Source: Pseudomonas sp. VD-NE ins
GTDB taxonomy: Bacteria > Pseudomonadota > Gammaproteobacteria > Pseudomonadales > Pseudomonadaceae
NCBI RefSeq assembly: GCF_031882575.1
Contig: NZ_CP134772.1
Location: forward strand, 2,685,001 to 2,749,000
DNA length: 64,000 nucleotides
Direction of reading: 5' to 3'
Under the pieces are notes generated by a model. That model did not search any database. It was not told where the DNA came from and worked only from the letters and a program-made list of their open reading frames with translations. This document shows, in pieces, positions 51,795-60,150 of this stretch. The position numbers and the translations under genes are program-made. Numbering within the stretch: position 1 is the first letter of the stretch; the number at the start of each line of letters is the position of its first letter.

Positions 51795-52409
51795 ATGCAA
51801 CCGGTCATGAATCCGAAATACCCAGGGCTGTCGGTGCGTGTCGCCGATGAAGGCTTTGCGCCGTATATCTGGGGCAGCGACTTCAGTTTCGAAGTTGCGG
51901 CTTATGGCGCCGCCGTGATCGGCCAGCCTGTCGAGCAATGGCGGGTGACGCCGATCGTGCCGTACCGCAAGTGCTACGGCATCGATCCGGAGGAGTTCAG
52001 CGCTTTTCACAACGCGCCGGACAGCGCGATTTTCATGGCGTATCTGGACGATGAGCCGGTCGGCCATCTGGTGATCAGCACCAACTGGAACGGCTTCGCG
52101 CATATCGACGAGTTGGCGGTGCACGCGCCGGCGCGTCGGCATGGTGTGGCCAAGGCACTGCTCGATGTCGCGCAGTTCTGGAGCCGCAAGAAAAAGCTGC
52201 CGGGGATCATGCTCGAAACCCAGAACAACAACCTAGGGGCCTGTCGATTGTATGAACGCTGCGGTTATGTGATTGGCGGGGTCGATCAATTGCGCTATCG
52301 GGGCATTGATCCGAACACCGCCGAAGTGGCGTTGTTCTGGTATCGATTGTTCGATAATCCGCTGGAGAACTCGCTCAGCTCGCCAGCATCGCCTCAGCTT
52401 GTTCCGTGA
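51795..52409 (+). CDS. GNAT-family acetyltransferase
   Basis: A 204-residue GNAT protein: IFMAYLDDEPVGHLVISTNWNGFAHIDELAVHAPARRHGVAKALL carries strand 4 and the acetyl-CoA loop, and NNNLGACRLYERCGYVIGG closes the fold, as in streptothricin-acetyltransferase-like proteins. ATG 51795 was chosen with GAGGA about 11 bases upstream; ATG 51807 is possible. It follows ldcA by 14 bp and may be co-expressed with it, so a lysine- or polyamine-derived substrate is conceivable. Its 3' end overlaps the convergent LysR gene by 35 bp. Confidence 0.8.
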   Translation: MQPVMNPKYPGLSVRVADEGFAPYIWGSDFSFEVAAYGAAVIGQPVEQWRVTPIVPYRKCYGIDPEEFSAFHNAPDSAIFMAYLDDEPVGHLVISTNWNGFAHIDELAVHAPARRHGVAKALLDVAQFWSRKKKLPGIMLETQNNNLGACRLYERCGYVIGGVDQLRYRGIDPNTAEVALFWYRLFDNPLENSLSSPASPQLVP

Positions 52410-53268
52410 TGATCGCCAGTAACGTCTGAATCGCTGATGACGGCGCGGAGTGCTTGAAGGTCAATGCATACAGGCTGATCGGTACGGCGGGTGACAGGGG
52501 GCAGACATCCAGCCCGGCCGGACGCGCACCCAGCGCAGTGAACGGGTCGACGATGGCCAGGCCTTCGCCGGCCTCGACCATGCTGCGCATCATTTGATGG
52601 GTTTGCACCCGCGTCTGCACGCTCGGCGTCGGGCGCAGTGCCTGCAGCTTGTTTTCCAGCGCCTGGCTCAGTGGGTCCTGGCCTTCGAGGCCGACCATGG
52701 CCTGACCGGCCAGATCCTGCAGGGAAATGTATTTCTGCTTCGGTTGCAGCCAGCCGTGAGGCGCGAGCAGTTGCAGCTTGCCCTGGGCCAATGGCCGGCA
52801 ATCAATGTCGGGATGTTCGGGGTCGTGCAGGCTTAGACCGAGATCACTTTCGCGCAATAACAGGCTGCGGACGATGTCGCGGGTCGGCGCACTGAGCAGG
52901 CTGCACGGTGCGTCGGGCAGGCGTCGGCGCAGGGCGGCGAGACTTTGTGGCAGTAATTGCTGTGCCAGCGGCGGGGTGCCGATGATGCGCAAGGGCGGGG
53001 CGAGGTATTGCTTGAGGCTGCTGGCCAGGCGCTGCACCGGCTCCAGCGCTTCATAGACGTGGGCGATTTCGACCTGCAACGCCCGCGCTTCGGGCGTCGA
53101 TTGCAGGCGTCCGCGCACGCTGGCGAACAACATGAACCCCAACTGACTCTCGGCTTCGCGCAAACGCTCTTCGACCTCGGTCACCGGCAACTGCAACCAT
53201 TCGGCGGCGGTGCCAAGGTGACCGGTCTGCAAGAGCGCCTGAATCACTTCGATATGACGTAAACGCAT
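52375..53268 (-). CDS. LysR-type transcriptional regulator
   Basis: A 297-residue LTTR. The helix-turn-helix region is LRHIEVIQALLQTGHLGTAAEWLQLPVTEVEERL; it departs from the usual PxxSxxIxxLE pattern (LPVTEVEERLREAE), which may alter recognition. The effector domain runs from about residue 92. It overlaps the acetyltransferase gene tail to tail by 35 bp. Targets unknown; the ldcA-acetyltransferase pair is the nearest candidate. Confidence 0.85.
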   Translation of the reverse strand: MRLRHIEVIQALLQTGHLGTAAEWLQLPVTEVEERLREAESQLGFMLFASVRGRLQSTPEARALQVEIAHVYEALEPVQRLASSLKQYLAPPLRIIGTPPLAQQLLPQSLAALRRRLPDAPCSLLSAPTRDIVRSLLLRESDLGLSLHDPEHPDIDCRPLAQGKLQLLAPHGWLQPKQKYISLQDLAGQAMVGLEGQDPLSQALENKLQALRPTPSVQTRVQTHQMMRSMVEAGEGLAIVDPFTALGARPAGLDVCPLSPAVPISLYALTFKHSAPSSAIQTLLAIITEQAEAMLAS

Positions 53269-53353
53269 GCGTGAAGTCCATGTTCAGCAGGTGGGGTCAG
53301 TGGCTGAATCCTACCCCAAGTCTGCGCATATGACTTCTGCTCATAACGGCGAG

Positions 53354-53584
53354 TTATGAAGCGACGGTTGGCTCGGGTTCGCGAGTCAGGGTGATACCTG
53401 ACTGGACCAGTTCGAATGTCTGGTCATCGATCTTTTTGATGCGATCGCCAATGGCCAGTCTGTAAATCGGCTCCGAGCCAGTGAGACCGTCGACCGACGG
53501 GTTGGATTCCTGGAATTCATGCACGGAATAAACGCGGCCTTCCGCATCTCTTGCATGGAACTGACCGACGAGTACTGCTGCCAT
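53354..53584 (-). CDS. small conserved hypothetical protein
   Basis: A 76-residue soluble protein: MAAVLVGQFHARDAEGRVYSV then HEFQESNPSVDGLTG. It is rich in beta-forming residues and acidic, with no signal peptide and no cysteine. The composition and codon use fit a real gene, and it has AGAGGT before the start. No family recognised. It lies alone between a LysR gene and the divergent FMN reductase gene. Confidence 0.7.
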   Translation of the reverse strand: MAAVLVGQFHARDAEGRVYSVHEFQESNPSVDGLTGSEPIYRLAIGDRIKKIDDQTFELVQSGITLTREPEPTVAS

Positions 53585-53768
53585 CTGCTTAGAACCTCTG
53601 GAGATAAAACGCTTGATTTGCGGCTTGGTAGACCGCCATCAAGGCCTGTAAGTTTTCCTACAGGAAAAAAATAATCAGCTCACGGGATTTTCCCATCGTG
53701 TGCTGGTGGAATCGTCACCGGATCATCTATAACTACTGGCTCCTCCCACGGACCATCGAGAGTCTTCC

Positions 53769-54326
53769 ATGAGCAATGTCTACAACGTCGCTGTAGTGGT
53801 CGGTAGCCTGCGCAAAGCATCGATCAATCGCAAGGTCGCCCTGGCACTGGCAGAGCTGGCCCCGGCCAACCTCAAGCTTGAGATTGTCGAAATTGGCGAT
53901 CTGCCACTTTATAACGAAGACATCGACGGTGACTCACCGCCGGCAGCCTACAGCACTTTCAGGCAAAAAGTGGCTTCATCCGACGCGGTGCTGTTTGTCA
54001 CGCCCGAGTACAACCGTTCGGTGCCGGCGCCGTTGAAGAATGCCATCGACGTCGGTTCGCGGCCTTATGGCAAGGCTGTCTGGAGTGGCAAACCGGGGGC
54101 GGTGATCAGTGTATCGCCCGGCGCCATTGGTGGCTTCGGGGCAAATCAGCATCTGCGCCAGTCATTCGTGTTTCTCAATGTGCCGTGCATGCAGCAGCCG
54201 GAAGCGTACCTGGGCGGTGCGGGTTCGGCGTTTGATGAGGCGGGCAAATTGAGCGAATCGGTGAAACCTTTTCTGCAAAGCTTTATCAATGCGTACGGAC
54301 AATTCGTAGAACAACACAAGAAGTAA
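53769..54326 (+). CDS. NADPH-dependent FMN reductase (ChrR/YieF type)
   Basis: A 185-residue flavodoxin-like protein. The FMN phosphate loop is VVGSLRKASINRK near residue 11, and TPEYNRSVPAPLKNAIDVGSRP near residue 78 is the second flavin loop. It reduces quinones, and related enzymes reduce chromate and azo compounds. It is separate from the ArsB-like gene by a REPIN, and is shorter than ArsH, so there is no reason to call it an arsenic protein. Confidence 0.87.
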   Translation: MSNVYNVAVVVGSLRKASINRKVALALAELAPANLKLEIVEIGDLPLYNEDIDGDSPPAAYSTFRQKVASSDAVLFVTPEYNRSVPAPLKNAIDVGSRPYGKAVWSGKPGAVISVSPGAIGGFGANQHLRQSFVFLNVPCMQQPEAYLGGAGSAFDEAGKLSESVKPFLQSFINAYGQFVEQHKK

Positions 54327-54356
54327 CTTCACCGAAATCCCTGGCACAACAGACGT

Positions 54357-54449
54357 CCTGTGGGAGCGAGCTTGCTCGCGAAGAGGCCATCAGCCACACA
54401 TCATGGGTGACTGACAGTCCGCCTTCGCGAGCAAGCTCGCTCCTACAGG
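54357..54449. repeat. REPIN (GTGGGAGCGAGCTTGCTCGCG class)
   Basis: CCTGTGGGAGCGAGCTTGCT and the near-complement AGCAAGCTCGCTCCTACAGG, around a centre of about 45 bp. Between the FMN reductase and the ArsB-like gene. Confidence 0.92.
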
Positions 54450-54491
54450 TTTTAGTGTTTAGCTCTTCTACTTAATTTAAGGCTGTTGCGG

Positions 54492-55775
54492 ATGCTCGCT
54501 GCGTCACTGATTTTCCTGCTGACCATTACCCTTGTCATCTGGCAACCCAAAGGCCTCGGCGTCGGCTGGAGTGCGACGCTTGGTGCCGTATTGGCGCTGA
54601 TCTTCGGCGTTGTGCACCTGAGCGATATTCCGCTGGTGTGGCAGATCATCTGGAACGCCACCGGCACCTTTGTCGCGCTGATCATCATCAGCCTGCTGCT
54701 CGATGAAGCCGGGTTCTTCAACTGGGCTGCATTGCACGTGGCGCGTTGGGGGCGGGGCAACGGGCGCAAGCTGTTTGCCTTCATGGTGCTGCTCGGTGCG
54801 CTGGTGTCGGCGTTGTTTGCCAATGACGGTGCAGCACTGATCCTCACACCGATCGTGATTTCGATGTTGCTGGCGCTGCGGTTCTCTCCGGCGGCGACGC
54901 TGGCCTTTGTCATGGGCGCGGGTTTCATTGCGGACACCGCGAGCCTGCCGCTGGTGGTGTCGAACCTGGTCAATATCGTCTCGGCGGACTTCTTTCACAT
55001 CGGCTTCAACCGCTATGCAGCGGTGATGGTGCCGGTCAACTTCGTCAGCGTCGCGGCAACGCTGGGCATGTTGTTGTGGTTTTTCCGCCGCGACATTCCA
55101 GTGTTGTACGACCCTGAGCAACTCGAACATCCCGAAACCGCGATCCACGATAAAGCCACGTTCTACGCCGGTTGGGCGGTGTTGGTGATTCTGCTGATCG
55201 GTTGCTTTGCGCTGGAGCCGCTGGGCATTCCGATCAGTGCGATTTCCGCCGTGTGCGCCGCGCTGTTGCTGGGCATCGCCGCCCGTGGCCACAAGATTTC
55301 CACGCGCAAGGTGATGAAAGAAGCGCCTTGGCAGATCGTGATTTTCTCGTTGGGCATGTATCTGGTGGTGTATGGCCTGCGCAATGCCGGGCTGACCGGG
55401 TATCTGGCTGGTTGGCTGGATGTCTTCGCCGGTCATGGCGTCTGGGGCGCGGCACTAGGCACCGGGGTGCTGACGGCGTTGCTGTCGTCGATCATGAATA
55501 ACTTGCCGACCGTGTTGATTGGTTTGTTGTCGATTGATGCCAGTCAGGCGAGCGGGGTGGTCAAGGAAGCGATGATCTATGCCAACGTGATTGGCAGTGA
55601 CCTGGGACCGAAGATCACGCCGATCGGCAGTTTGGCGACGTTGTTGTGGCTGCATGTGCTGGAGCGCAAGGGGATTCACATTGGCTGGGGGTATTACTTC
55701 AGGGTCGGGATTGTGTTGACCGTGCCGGTGTTGTTGGTGACGTTGGCGGCTTTGGCTTTGCGGCTTTCCCTTTAG
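54492..55775 (+). CDS. arsB: ArsB-like arsenite efflux transporter
   Basis: A 427-residue inner-membrane protein with about 12 helices. Family marks include [21 protein letters not shown] sequence at the start, [38 protein letters not shown] and [26 protein letters not shown], matching ArsB in order and length. It would export arsenite or antimonite using proton motive force. ATG 54492 (AAGG 9 bases upstream) is preferred to TTG 54486. There is no arsR, arsC or arsH beside it, which is unusual, so it may be constitutive or serve another anion. Confidence 0.85.
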   Translation: MLAASLIFLLTITLVIWQPKGLGVGWSATLGAVLALIFGVVHLSDIPLVWQIIWNATGTFVALIIISLLLDEAGFFNWAALHVARWGRGNGRKLFAFMVLLGALVSALFANDGAALILTPIVISMLLALRFSPAATLAFVMGAGFIADTASLPLVVSNLVNIVSADFFHIGFNRYAAVMVPVNFVSVAATLGMLLWFFRRDIPVLYDPEQLEHPETAIHDKATFYAGWAVLVILLIGCFALEPLGIPISAISAVCAALLLGIAARGHKISTRKVMKEAPWQIVIFSLGMYLVVYGLRNAGLTGYLAGWLDVFAGHGVWGAALGTGVLTALLSSIMNNLPTVLIGLLSIDASQASGVVKEAMIYANVIGSDLGPKITPIGSLATLLWLHVLERKGIHIGWGYYFRVGIVLTVPVLLVTLAALALRLSL

Positions 55776-55783
55776 ACCGAGTC

Positions 55784-56043
55784 GGCCCCAATCGCTGGCA
55801 AGCCAGCTCCCACAGGGATCTTCTGTGTGCTCACTACCTGTGCCACACCACAAAGCCAGCTCCCATTAACTTTGTGGTGTGCTCACTATCTGGGCCACAC
55901 CACAAAGCCAGCTCCCTTTAACTTTGTGGTGTGCTCACTACCTAGGCCACACCATAAAGCCAGCTTCTATTAGCTTTGTGGTGTGCTCACTACCTGGGCC
56001 ACACCACAAAACCTGTGGGAGCTGGCTTGCCAGCGATGGGGCC
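55784..56043. repeat. REPIN (GCTGGCAAGCCAGC class) holding an internal 52-bp tandem array
   Basis: GGCCCCAATCGCTGGCAAGC at the left end is mirrored by GCTTGCCAGCGATGGGGCC at the right. Normally the two halves enclose about 40-60 bp; here the interior is enlarged to about 200 bp by tandem copies of a 52-bp unit. It lies in the 288-bp gap between convergent arsB and DUF1853 genes. Confidence 0.88.
55825..56010. repeat. 52-bp tandem repeat, about 3.6 units
   Basis: Copies of GTGTGCTCACTA begin at 55825, 55877, 55929 and 55981, an exact 52-bp period. Each unit contains the inverted pair TTTGTGGTGTG / CACACCACAAA (11 bp) around CTCACTA(T/C)CT(G/A)GGC, so each is a small hairpin, followed by a REP-derived GCCAGCTCCC. 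Units differ by a few substitutions. It is not a CRISPR array: the units abut with no unique spacers. Confidence 0.9.
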
Positions 56044-56063
56044 GGTACAGGCGACACAAAAAA

Positions 56064-57014
56064 TCAGGCCTGGCCCGGGACATTCGGCCAAAGATCGGAC
56101 ACCAGAAACAACCGCTCAGCCTCTTCCCATTCCCCCTGCGCATTCTCGGTCAGGCGCACCATCAACTGCGCCGGGGCCAGCGGCTCAAGATCCTCCAGCC
56201 ACATCCGTAAATGCTCCGACGTCCACGTCTGATCCGCCGGATAATGTGCCGGCGCCAGCCAGGCGTGGCGGGGCAGGGGTTGCCAGCGCCCGGCCGGGCG
56301 TTGCGCAACAAACGCCGGCCAATCCTTTTGATGCAGCCAGCTACCGCGCAAATGTTGCGGATGCGCACCGATCGGAGATTCAGCCTGTCCGGGCCACGGA
56401 TACAGCAAATAACCACCCAGCCACAGCTGCGCGCTGAACACCTCGATATCCAGCGCCGCCAGCACTTCGCGACTTTCCGGACGCGCCGAGATCGGCAACT
56501 GATGCTCGGCCAGATGCGCCAGTTTGCGGTCCAGCCGATCATGACAACCCGGCCCCAGCCACTGCGCCGGATCACGTCCGTCACCATTTTGCGGACCGAG
56601 ATAAAGCTTGATCGCCAATTCCAGGTGATGCACGCCATCGCGGTCACGCAACAGCATATCCAGCTCACCGAGAGTGTGGCCCTCGCGGCGGATCGGCAGG
56701 TTGGCCGCAATCAATTCAATGCCCGGCGCATGCTGCACGGCAAACTGCCACAGGCGCTCGTAATACAGGCCGAGTCGCCGCGTGCGCGCCTGCGACAACC
56801 AATGCAGCAAGCCATAACTGTCGCGGTCGAGTTGGCGCAACCAGTGTTCCAGTCGTTGTGGGTCGTGCACCCACTCACTGCCCGCCAGCGGATGGCGCTG
56901 CGGCCATGGCGTGGCAGCGAGCATCGGCGGGGCGAGAATCACCCACGCCAGATCGCGCACTTCCGGGTGGCGTAATTGGTGGGGCAACTGCAGCAAGTCG
57001 GGAAATAGGATCAT
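56064..57014 (-). CDS. DUF1853 family protein
   Basis: A 316-residue cytosolic protein of the DUF1853 family ([21 protein letters not shown] near the start; [18 protein letters not shown]). Residues 116-140 contain [25 protein letters not shown], in which D119, E132 and K136 are laid out much like the PD-(D/E)xK nuclease core, though the final E-x3-K spacing differs from the usual E-x-K. No biochemical role is established. It diverges from nadK with 115 bp between them. Confidence 0.82.
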   Translation of the reverse strand: MILFPDLLQLPHQLRHPEVRDLAWVILAPPMLAATPWPQRHPLAGSEWVHDPQRLEHWLRQLDRDSYGLLHWLSQARTRRLGLYYERLWQFAVQHAPGIELIAANLPIRREGHTLGELDMLLRDRDGVHHLELAIKLYLGPQNGDGRDPAQWLGPGCHDRLDRKLAHLAEHQLPISARPESREVLAALDIEVFSAQLWLGGYLLYPWPGQAESPIGAHPQHLRGSWLHQKDWPAFVAQRPAGRWQPLPRHAWLAPAHYPADQTWTSEHLRMWLEDLEPLAPAQLMVRLTENAQGEWEEAERLFLVSDLWPNVPGQA

Positions 57015-57129
57015 CTTGCGAGCATAGCCGTAAACACGAGCACACCCTTGAGGCTGAAAGGATTTTGTCTAACCGGCGCTTTCGCCCATAATCGGGTTTT
57101 TCGCGTTTTCGATTGTCCGCAGAGGTCCC

Positions 57130-58020
57130 ATGGAGCAATTTCGTAATATCGGCATCATCGGTCGCCTGGGCAGTTCCCAGGTGCTGGATACCGTCCGCCG
57201 ACTGAAACGGTTTCTGCTCGATCGTCACCTGCATGTGATCCTCGAAGACACCATCGCCGAAGTCCTGCCGGGCCACGGCCTGCAAACCTCCTCGCGCAAG
57301 ATGCTCGGCGAAGTCTGCGACATGGTCATCGTCGTCGGCGGTGACGGCAGCCTGCTCGGCGCCGCGCGAGCGCTGGCCAAACACAATATTCCGGTGCTGG
57401 GGATCAACCGTGGCAGCCTCGGTTTCCTCACCGATATTCGCCCGGACGAGCTGGAAGTCGAAGTCGCCAAGGTGCTCGACGGCCACTATCTGGTGGAAAA
57501 CCGCTTCCTGCTGCAAGCCGAAGTGCGCCGCCACGCCGAAGCCATCGGTCAGGGCGATGCGCTCAACGACGTGGTGCTGCACCCCGGCAAATCGACGCGG
57601 ATGATCGAGTTCGAGCTGTACATCGACGGCCAGTTCGTCTGCAGCCAGAAGGCCGACGGCCTGATCGTCGCCACACCGACCGGTTCCACCGCGTACGCAC
57701 TGTCTGCCGGCGGGCCGATCATGCATCCCAAACTCGATGCCATTGTGATCGTGCCGATGTACCCCCATATGTTGTCGAGCAGGCCAATTGTGGTCGATGG
57801 CAACAGTGAGCTGAAAATCGTCGTGTCGAAAAACATGCAGATTTACCCGCAAGTCTCCTGCGATGGGCAGAACCATTTCACCTGCGCGCCGGGCGACACC
57901 ATCACCGTCAGCAAAAAAGCGCAGAAGCTGCGGCTGATTCATCCGCTCGATCACAACTACTACGAAGTCTGCCGCACCAAGCTCGGCTGGGGCAGCAAGC
58001 TGGGCGGTGGAGGCGACTGA
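57130..58020 (+). CDS. nadK: NAD kinase
   Basis: A 296-residue cytosolic enzyme that phosphorylates NAD to NADP. GGDG at 70-73 (IVVGGDGSLLGAAR) is the diphosphate/ATP loop. GINRGSLGFLTDI and the LIVATPTGSTAYALSAGGPI stretch are NadK signatures. The length is normal. Its stop shares one base with the ATG of the downstream phosphatase gene, so the two are translationally coupled. Confidence 0.96.
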   Translation: MEQFRNIGIIGRLGSSQVLDTVRRLKRFLLDRHLHVILEDTIAEVLPGHGLQTSSRKMLGEVCDMVIVVGGDGSLLGAARALAKHNIPVLGINRGSLGFLTDIRPDELEVEVAKVLDGHYLVENRFLLQAEVRRHAEAIGQGDALNDVVLHPGKSTRMIEFELYIDGQFVCSQKADGLIVATPTGSTAYALSAGGPIMHPKLDAIVIVPMYPHMLSSRPIVVDGNSELKIVVSKNMQIYPQVSCDGQNHFTCAPGDTITVSKKAQKLRLIHPLDHNYYEVCRTKLGWGSKLGGGGD

Positions 58021-58991
58021 TGCTCGATCCCGCACGCAGTTATGACCTGATTGGTGACGTGCACGGATGCGCCCTGACCCTCGAACACTTGCTCGACCGT
58101 CTCGGTTATCACAAGCAGGGCGGGGTCTGGCGGCATCCATCGCGCATGGCCGTGTTCGTCGGCGACATCATCGACCGAGGCCCGCGCATTCGCGAAGCGC
58201 TGCACATCGTCCACGACATGGTCGAGGCCGGCCAGGCCTTGTGCATCATGGGCAACCACGAATTCAACGCCCTCGGCTGGAGCACGCCGGCGCCGCCGGG
58301 CAGCGGCAAGCAGTTCGTCCGCGAACACACGCCGCGTCATGCGCGCCTGCTCCACGAAACCCTGACCCAGTTCGAAGACCATCCCGGCGACTGGCATGAT
58401 TTCCAGCGCTGGTTTTATGAGTTGCCGCTGTTTGTCGACGCCGGACGCTTCCGGGTCGTGCATGCCTGTTGGGATGCCGGCTTGATCGAGCCGTTGCGCG
58501 CGCTGTTCCCCAATGGCTGCATCGATGAGCACTTCCTGCAGGCCTCGGGCGTGCCGGACAGCTTCGCCTGTACCGTGTTCGACCGCTTGCTGCGCGGCAC
58601 CGACATGCGTCTGCCCGATGGCCTGACCATGACCAGCGGCGACGGTCTGGTGCGCTCGTTCTTCCGCACCAAATTCTGGGAAGACGATCCGAAAACCTAC
58701 GGCGATATCGTCTTTCAGCCGGATGCACTGCCGGATCCGGTGGCGCAGAAACCGCTGACCTCCAGCGAGAAAAACAGCCTGCTGCGCTACGGCGTCGACG
58801 AGCCGTTGCTGTTCGTCGGCCATTACTGGCGCAGCGGCAAACCGGCGCCGATCCGCCCGAACCTCGCGTGCCTGGATTACAGCGCGGTGCTCTACGGCAA
58901 ACTGGTCGCCTATCGCCTGGATCAGGAAACACGTCTGGATCCGCATAAATTTGTCTGGGTCGATGTCGAGCGGCCGGAGGTGCTGCAATGA
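58020..58991 (+). CDS. calcineurin-like metallophosphatase
   Basis: A 323-residue metallophosphoesterase. The metal motifs appear in order: DLIGDVHGCALTLEHLL (DxH), FVGDIIDRGP (GDxxDRG) and IMGNHEFNALG (GNHE), then FRVVHACWD (GH-like His) and FVGHYWR. These fit the serine/threonine or ApaH-like phosphatase branch. It overlaps nadK by 1 bp and the rhomboid gene by 4 bp. The substrate is unknown; a link to nucleotide or NADP metabolism is only suggested by context. Confidence 0.85.
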   Translation: MLDPARSYDLIGDVHGCALTLEHLLDRLGYHKQGGVWRHPSRMAVFVGDIIDRGPRIREALHIVHDMVEAGQALCIMGNHEFNALGWSTPAPPGSGKQFVREHTPRHARLLHETLTQFEDHPGDWHDFQRWFYELPLFVDAGRFRVVHACWDAGLIEPLRALFPNGCIDEHFLQASGVPDSFACTVFDRLLRGTDMRLPDGLTMTSGDGLVRSFFRTKFWEDDPKTYGDIVFQPDALPDPVAQKPLTSSEKNSLLRYGVDEPLLFVGHYWRSGKPAPIRPNLACLDYSAVLYGKLVAYRLDQETRLDPHKFVWVDVERPEVLQ

Positions 58992-59857
58992 GTGCGGTAG
59001 CGGTATTGCGTCTGCCGTTGGCAGTCGATCTGAGCGGTTTCGTCAAACTGCTGCAACGCATGCAAGTCCCGCATCGGGTCAGCGAAGAGGCCGGCGAACA
59101 GGTGTTGTGGGCGCCGGCGGAAATCAGCGACGACGTGCGCTCGCTGTACGAGCGCTTCCCGGCGGGCGATCCCGATCAGCAAATGGACATCCCCGTCGCG
59201 CCGACCTTCAAGCGGCCGAGCTTCGCCGAGCAACTGAAATACGCCAAAGCCACCGGGTTCATCCTGTTGCTGTGCCTGATCGTTGGCGGGCTGACCTACC
59301 TTGGTGAAAACCTGCAGACTCTGCGCTGGCTGACCTTCCTCGATTTTCAGGTAGTCGGCGAATACATTCGTTTCACACCGTTGGCTGACAGCCTCGCGGC
59401 GGGGCAGTGGTGGCGTCTGGTCACGCCGATGCTGATCCACTTCGGCATCCTCCACCTGGCCATGAACGGCATGTGGTACTGGGAGCTGGGCCGGCGCATC
59501 GAATCGCGCCAGGGCAGCATCAACCTGATCGGCCTGACGCTACTGTTCAGTCTGGTGTCCAACTACGCGCAGTTTGTCTGGAGCGGCGCGACCTTGTTCG
59601 GCGGCCTGTCCGGCGTACTTTACGGTTTGCTCGGGCATTGCTGGATCTTCCAGCTGCTGGCGCCGAACCCGGCCTATCGCCTGCCGCGCGGCGTGCTGGT
59701 GATGATGCTGGTGTGGTTGCTGGTGTGCATGTCGGGGCTGATCTCGATGATCGGTTTCGGCGAAATCGCCAACGCCGCCCACGTCGGCGGGTTACTCATC
59801 GGATGCTTCACCGGTTTGTTGGGCGGTTTGTATAACCGCCGTAAACTGGCCGCCTGA
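58988..59857 (+). CDS. rhomboid-family intramembrane serine protease (GlpG-like)
   Basis: A 289-residue inner-membrane protein with an N-terminal cytosolic domain of about 85 residues and six or more membrane segments. The catalytic Ser is S208 in GGLSGVLYG and the His is H265 in NAAHVGGLL; LAMNGMWYWELGRRIE is the L1-loop/WR region. The N-terminal domain resembles that of GlpG. It overlaps the phosphatase gene by ATGA (58988-58991), an unusual operon partner for a membrane protease. Confidence 0.9.
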   Translation: MSAVAVLRLPLAVDLSGFVKLLQRMQVPHRVSEEAGEQVLWAPAEISDDVRSLYERFPAGDPDQQMDIPVAPTFKRPSFAEQLKYAKATGFILLLCLIVGGLTYLGENLQTLRWLTFLDFQVVGEYIRFTPLADSLAAGQWWRLVTPMLIHFGILHLAMNGMWYWELGRRIESRQGSINLIGLTLLFSLVSNYAQFVWSGATLFGGLSGVLYGLLGHCWIFQLLAPNPAYRLPRGVLVMMLVWLLVCMSGLISMIGFGEIANAAHVGGLLIGCFTGLLGGLYNRRKLAA

Positions 59858-59889
59858 ATTTTCAGCAGATAAAGAGCACGGAGACCCTG

Positions 59890-60150
59890 ATGTCCTCTTT
59901 TAACGACATGATCAACAACATTACCCCGGACATCTACGAGAGCCTGAAACTGGCTGTGGAAATCGGCAAGTGGTCGGACGGTGGCAAGCTCACCGCCGAA
60001 CAGCGCGAGCTGTCGCTGCAGGCGATGATCGCCTGGGAAATCCAGAACCTGCCTGAAGACCAGCGCACCGGTTACATGGGCCCGCAGGAATGTGCGTCGA
60101 AGTCGATCGAAGTGCCGAACATCCTGTTCAAGTCGGATGCCATCCATTGA
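59890..60150 (+). CDS. YeaC-like DUF1315 protein
   Basis: An 86-residue cytosolic protein: SSFNDMINNITPDIYESLKLAVE, GKWSDGGKLT, then QAMIAWEIQNLPEDQRTGYM, which is the YeaC/DUF1315 pattern. No function is established. It has GGAG 6 bases upstream. Its TGA overlaps the proposed TTG start of the DUF2797 gene by two bases, so translation is probably coupled. Confidence 0.85.
   Translation: MSSFNDMINNITPDIYESLKLAVEIGKWSDGGKLTAEQRELSLQAMIAWEIQNLPEDQRTGYMGPQECASKSIEVPNILFKSDAIH

Noticed and set aside
53769..54326. FMN reductase as ArsH of an arsenic operon with arsB.
   Set aside because: It is too short for ArsH, has the ChrR/YieF pattern and is separated from arsB by a REPIN.
55825..56010. Regularly spaced 52-bp repeats that could suggest a CRISPR array.
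   Set aside because: The whole 52-bp period is repeated with no unique spacers, units carry REP fragments, and there are no cas genes.
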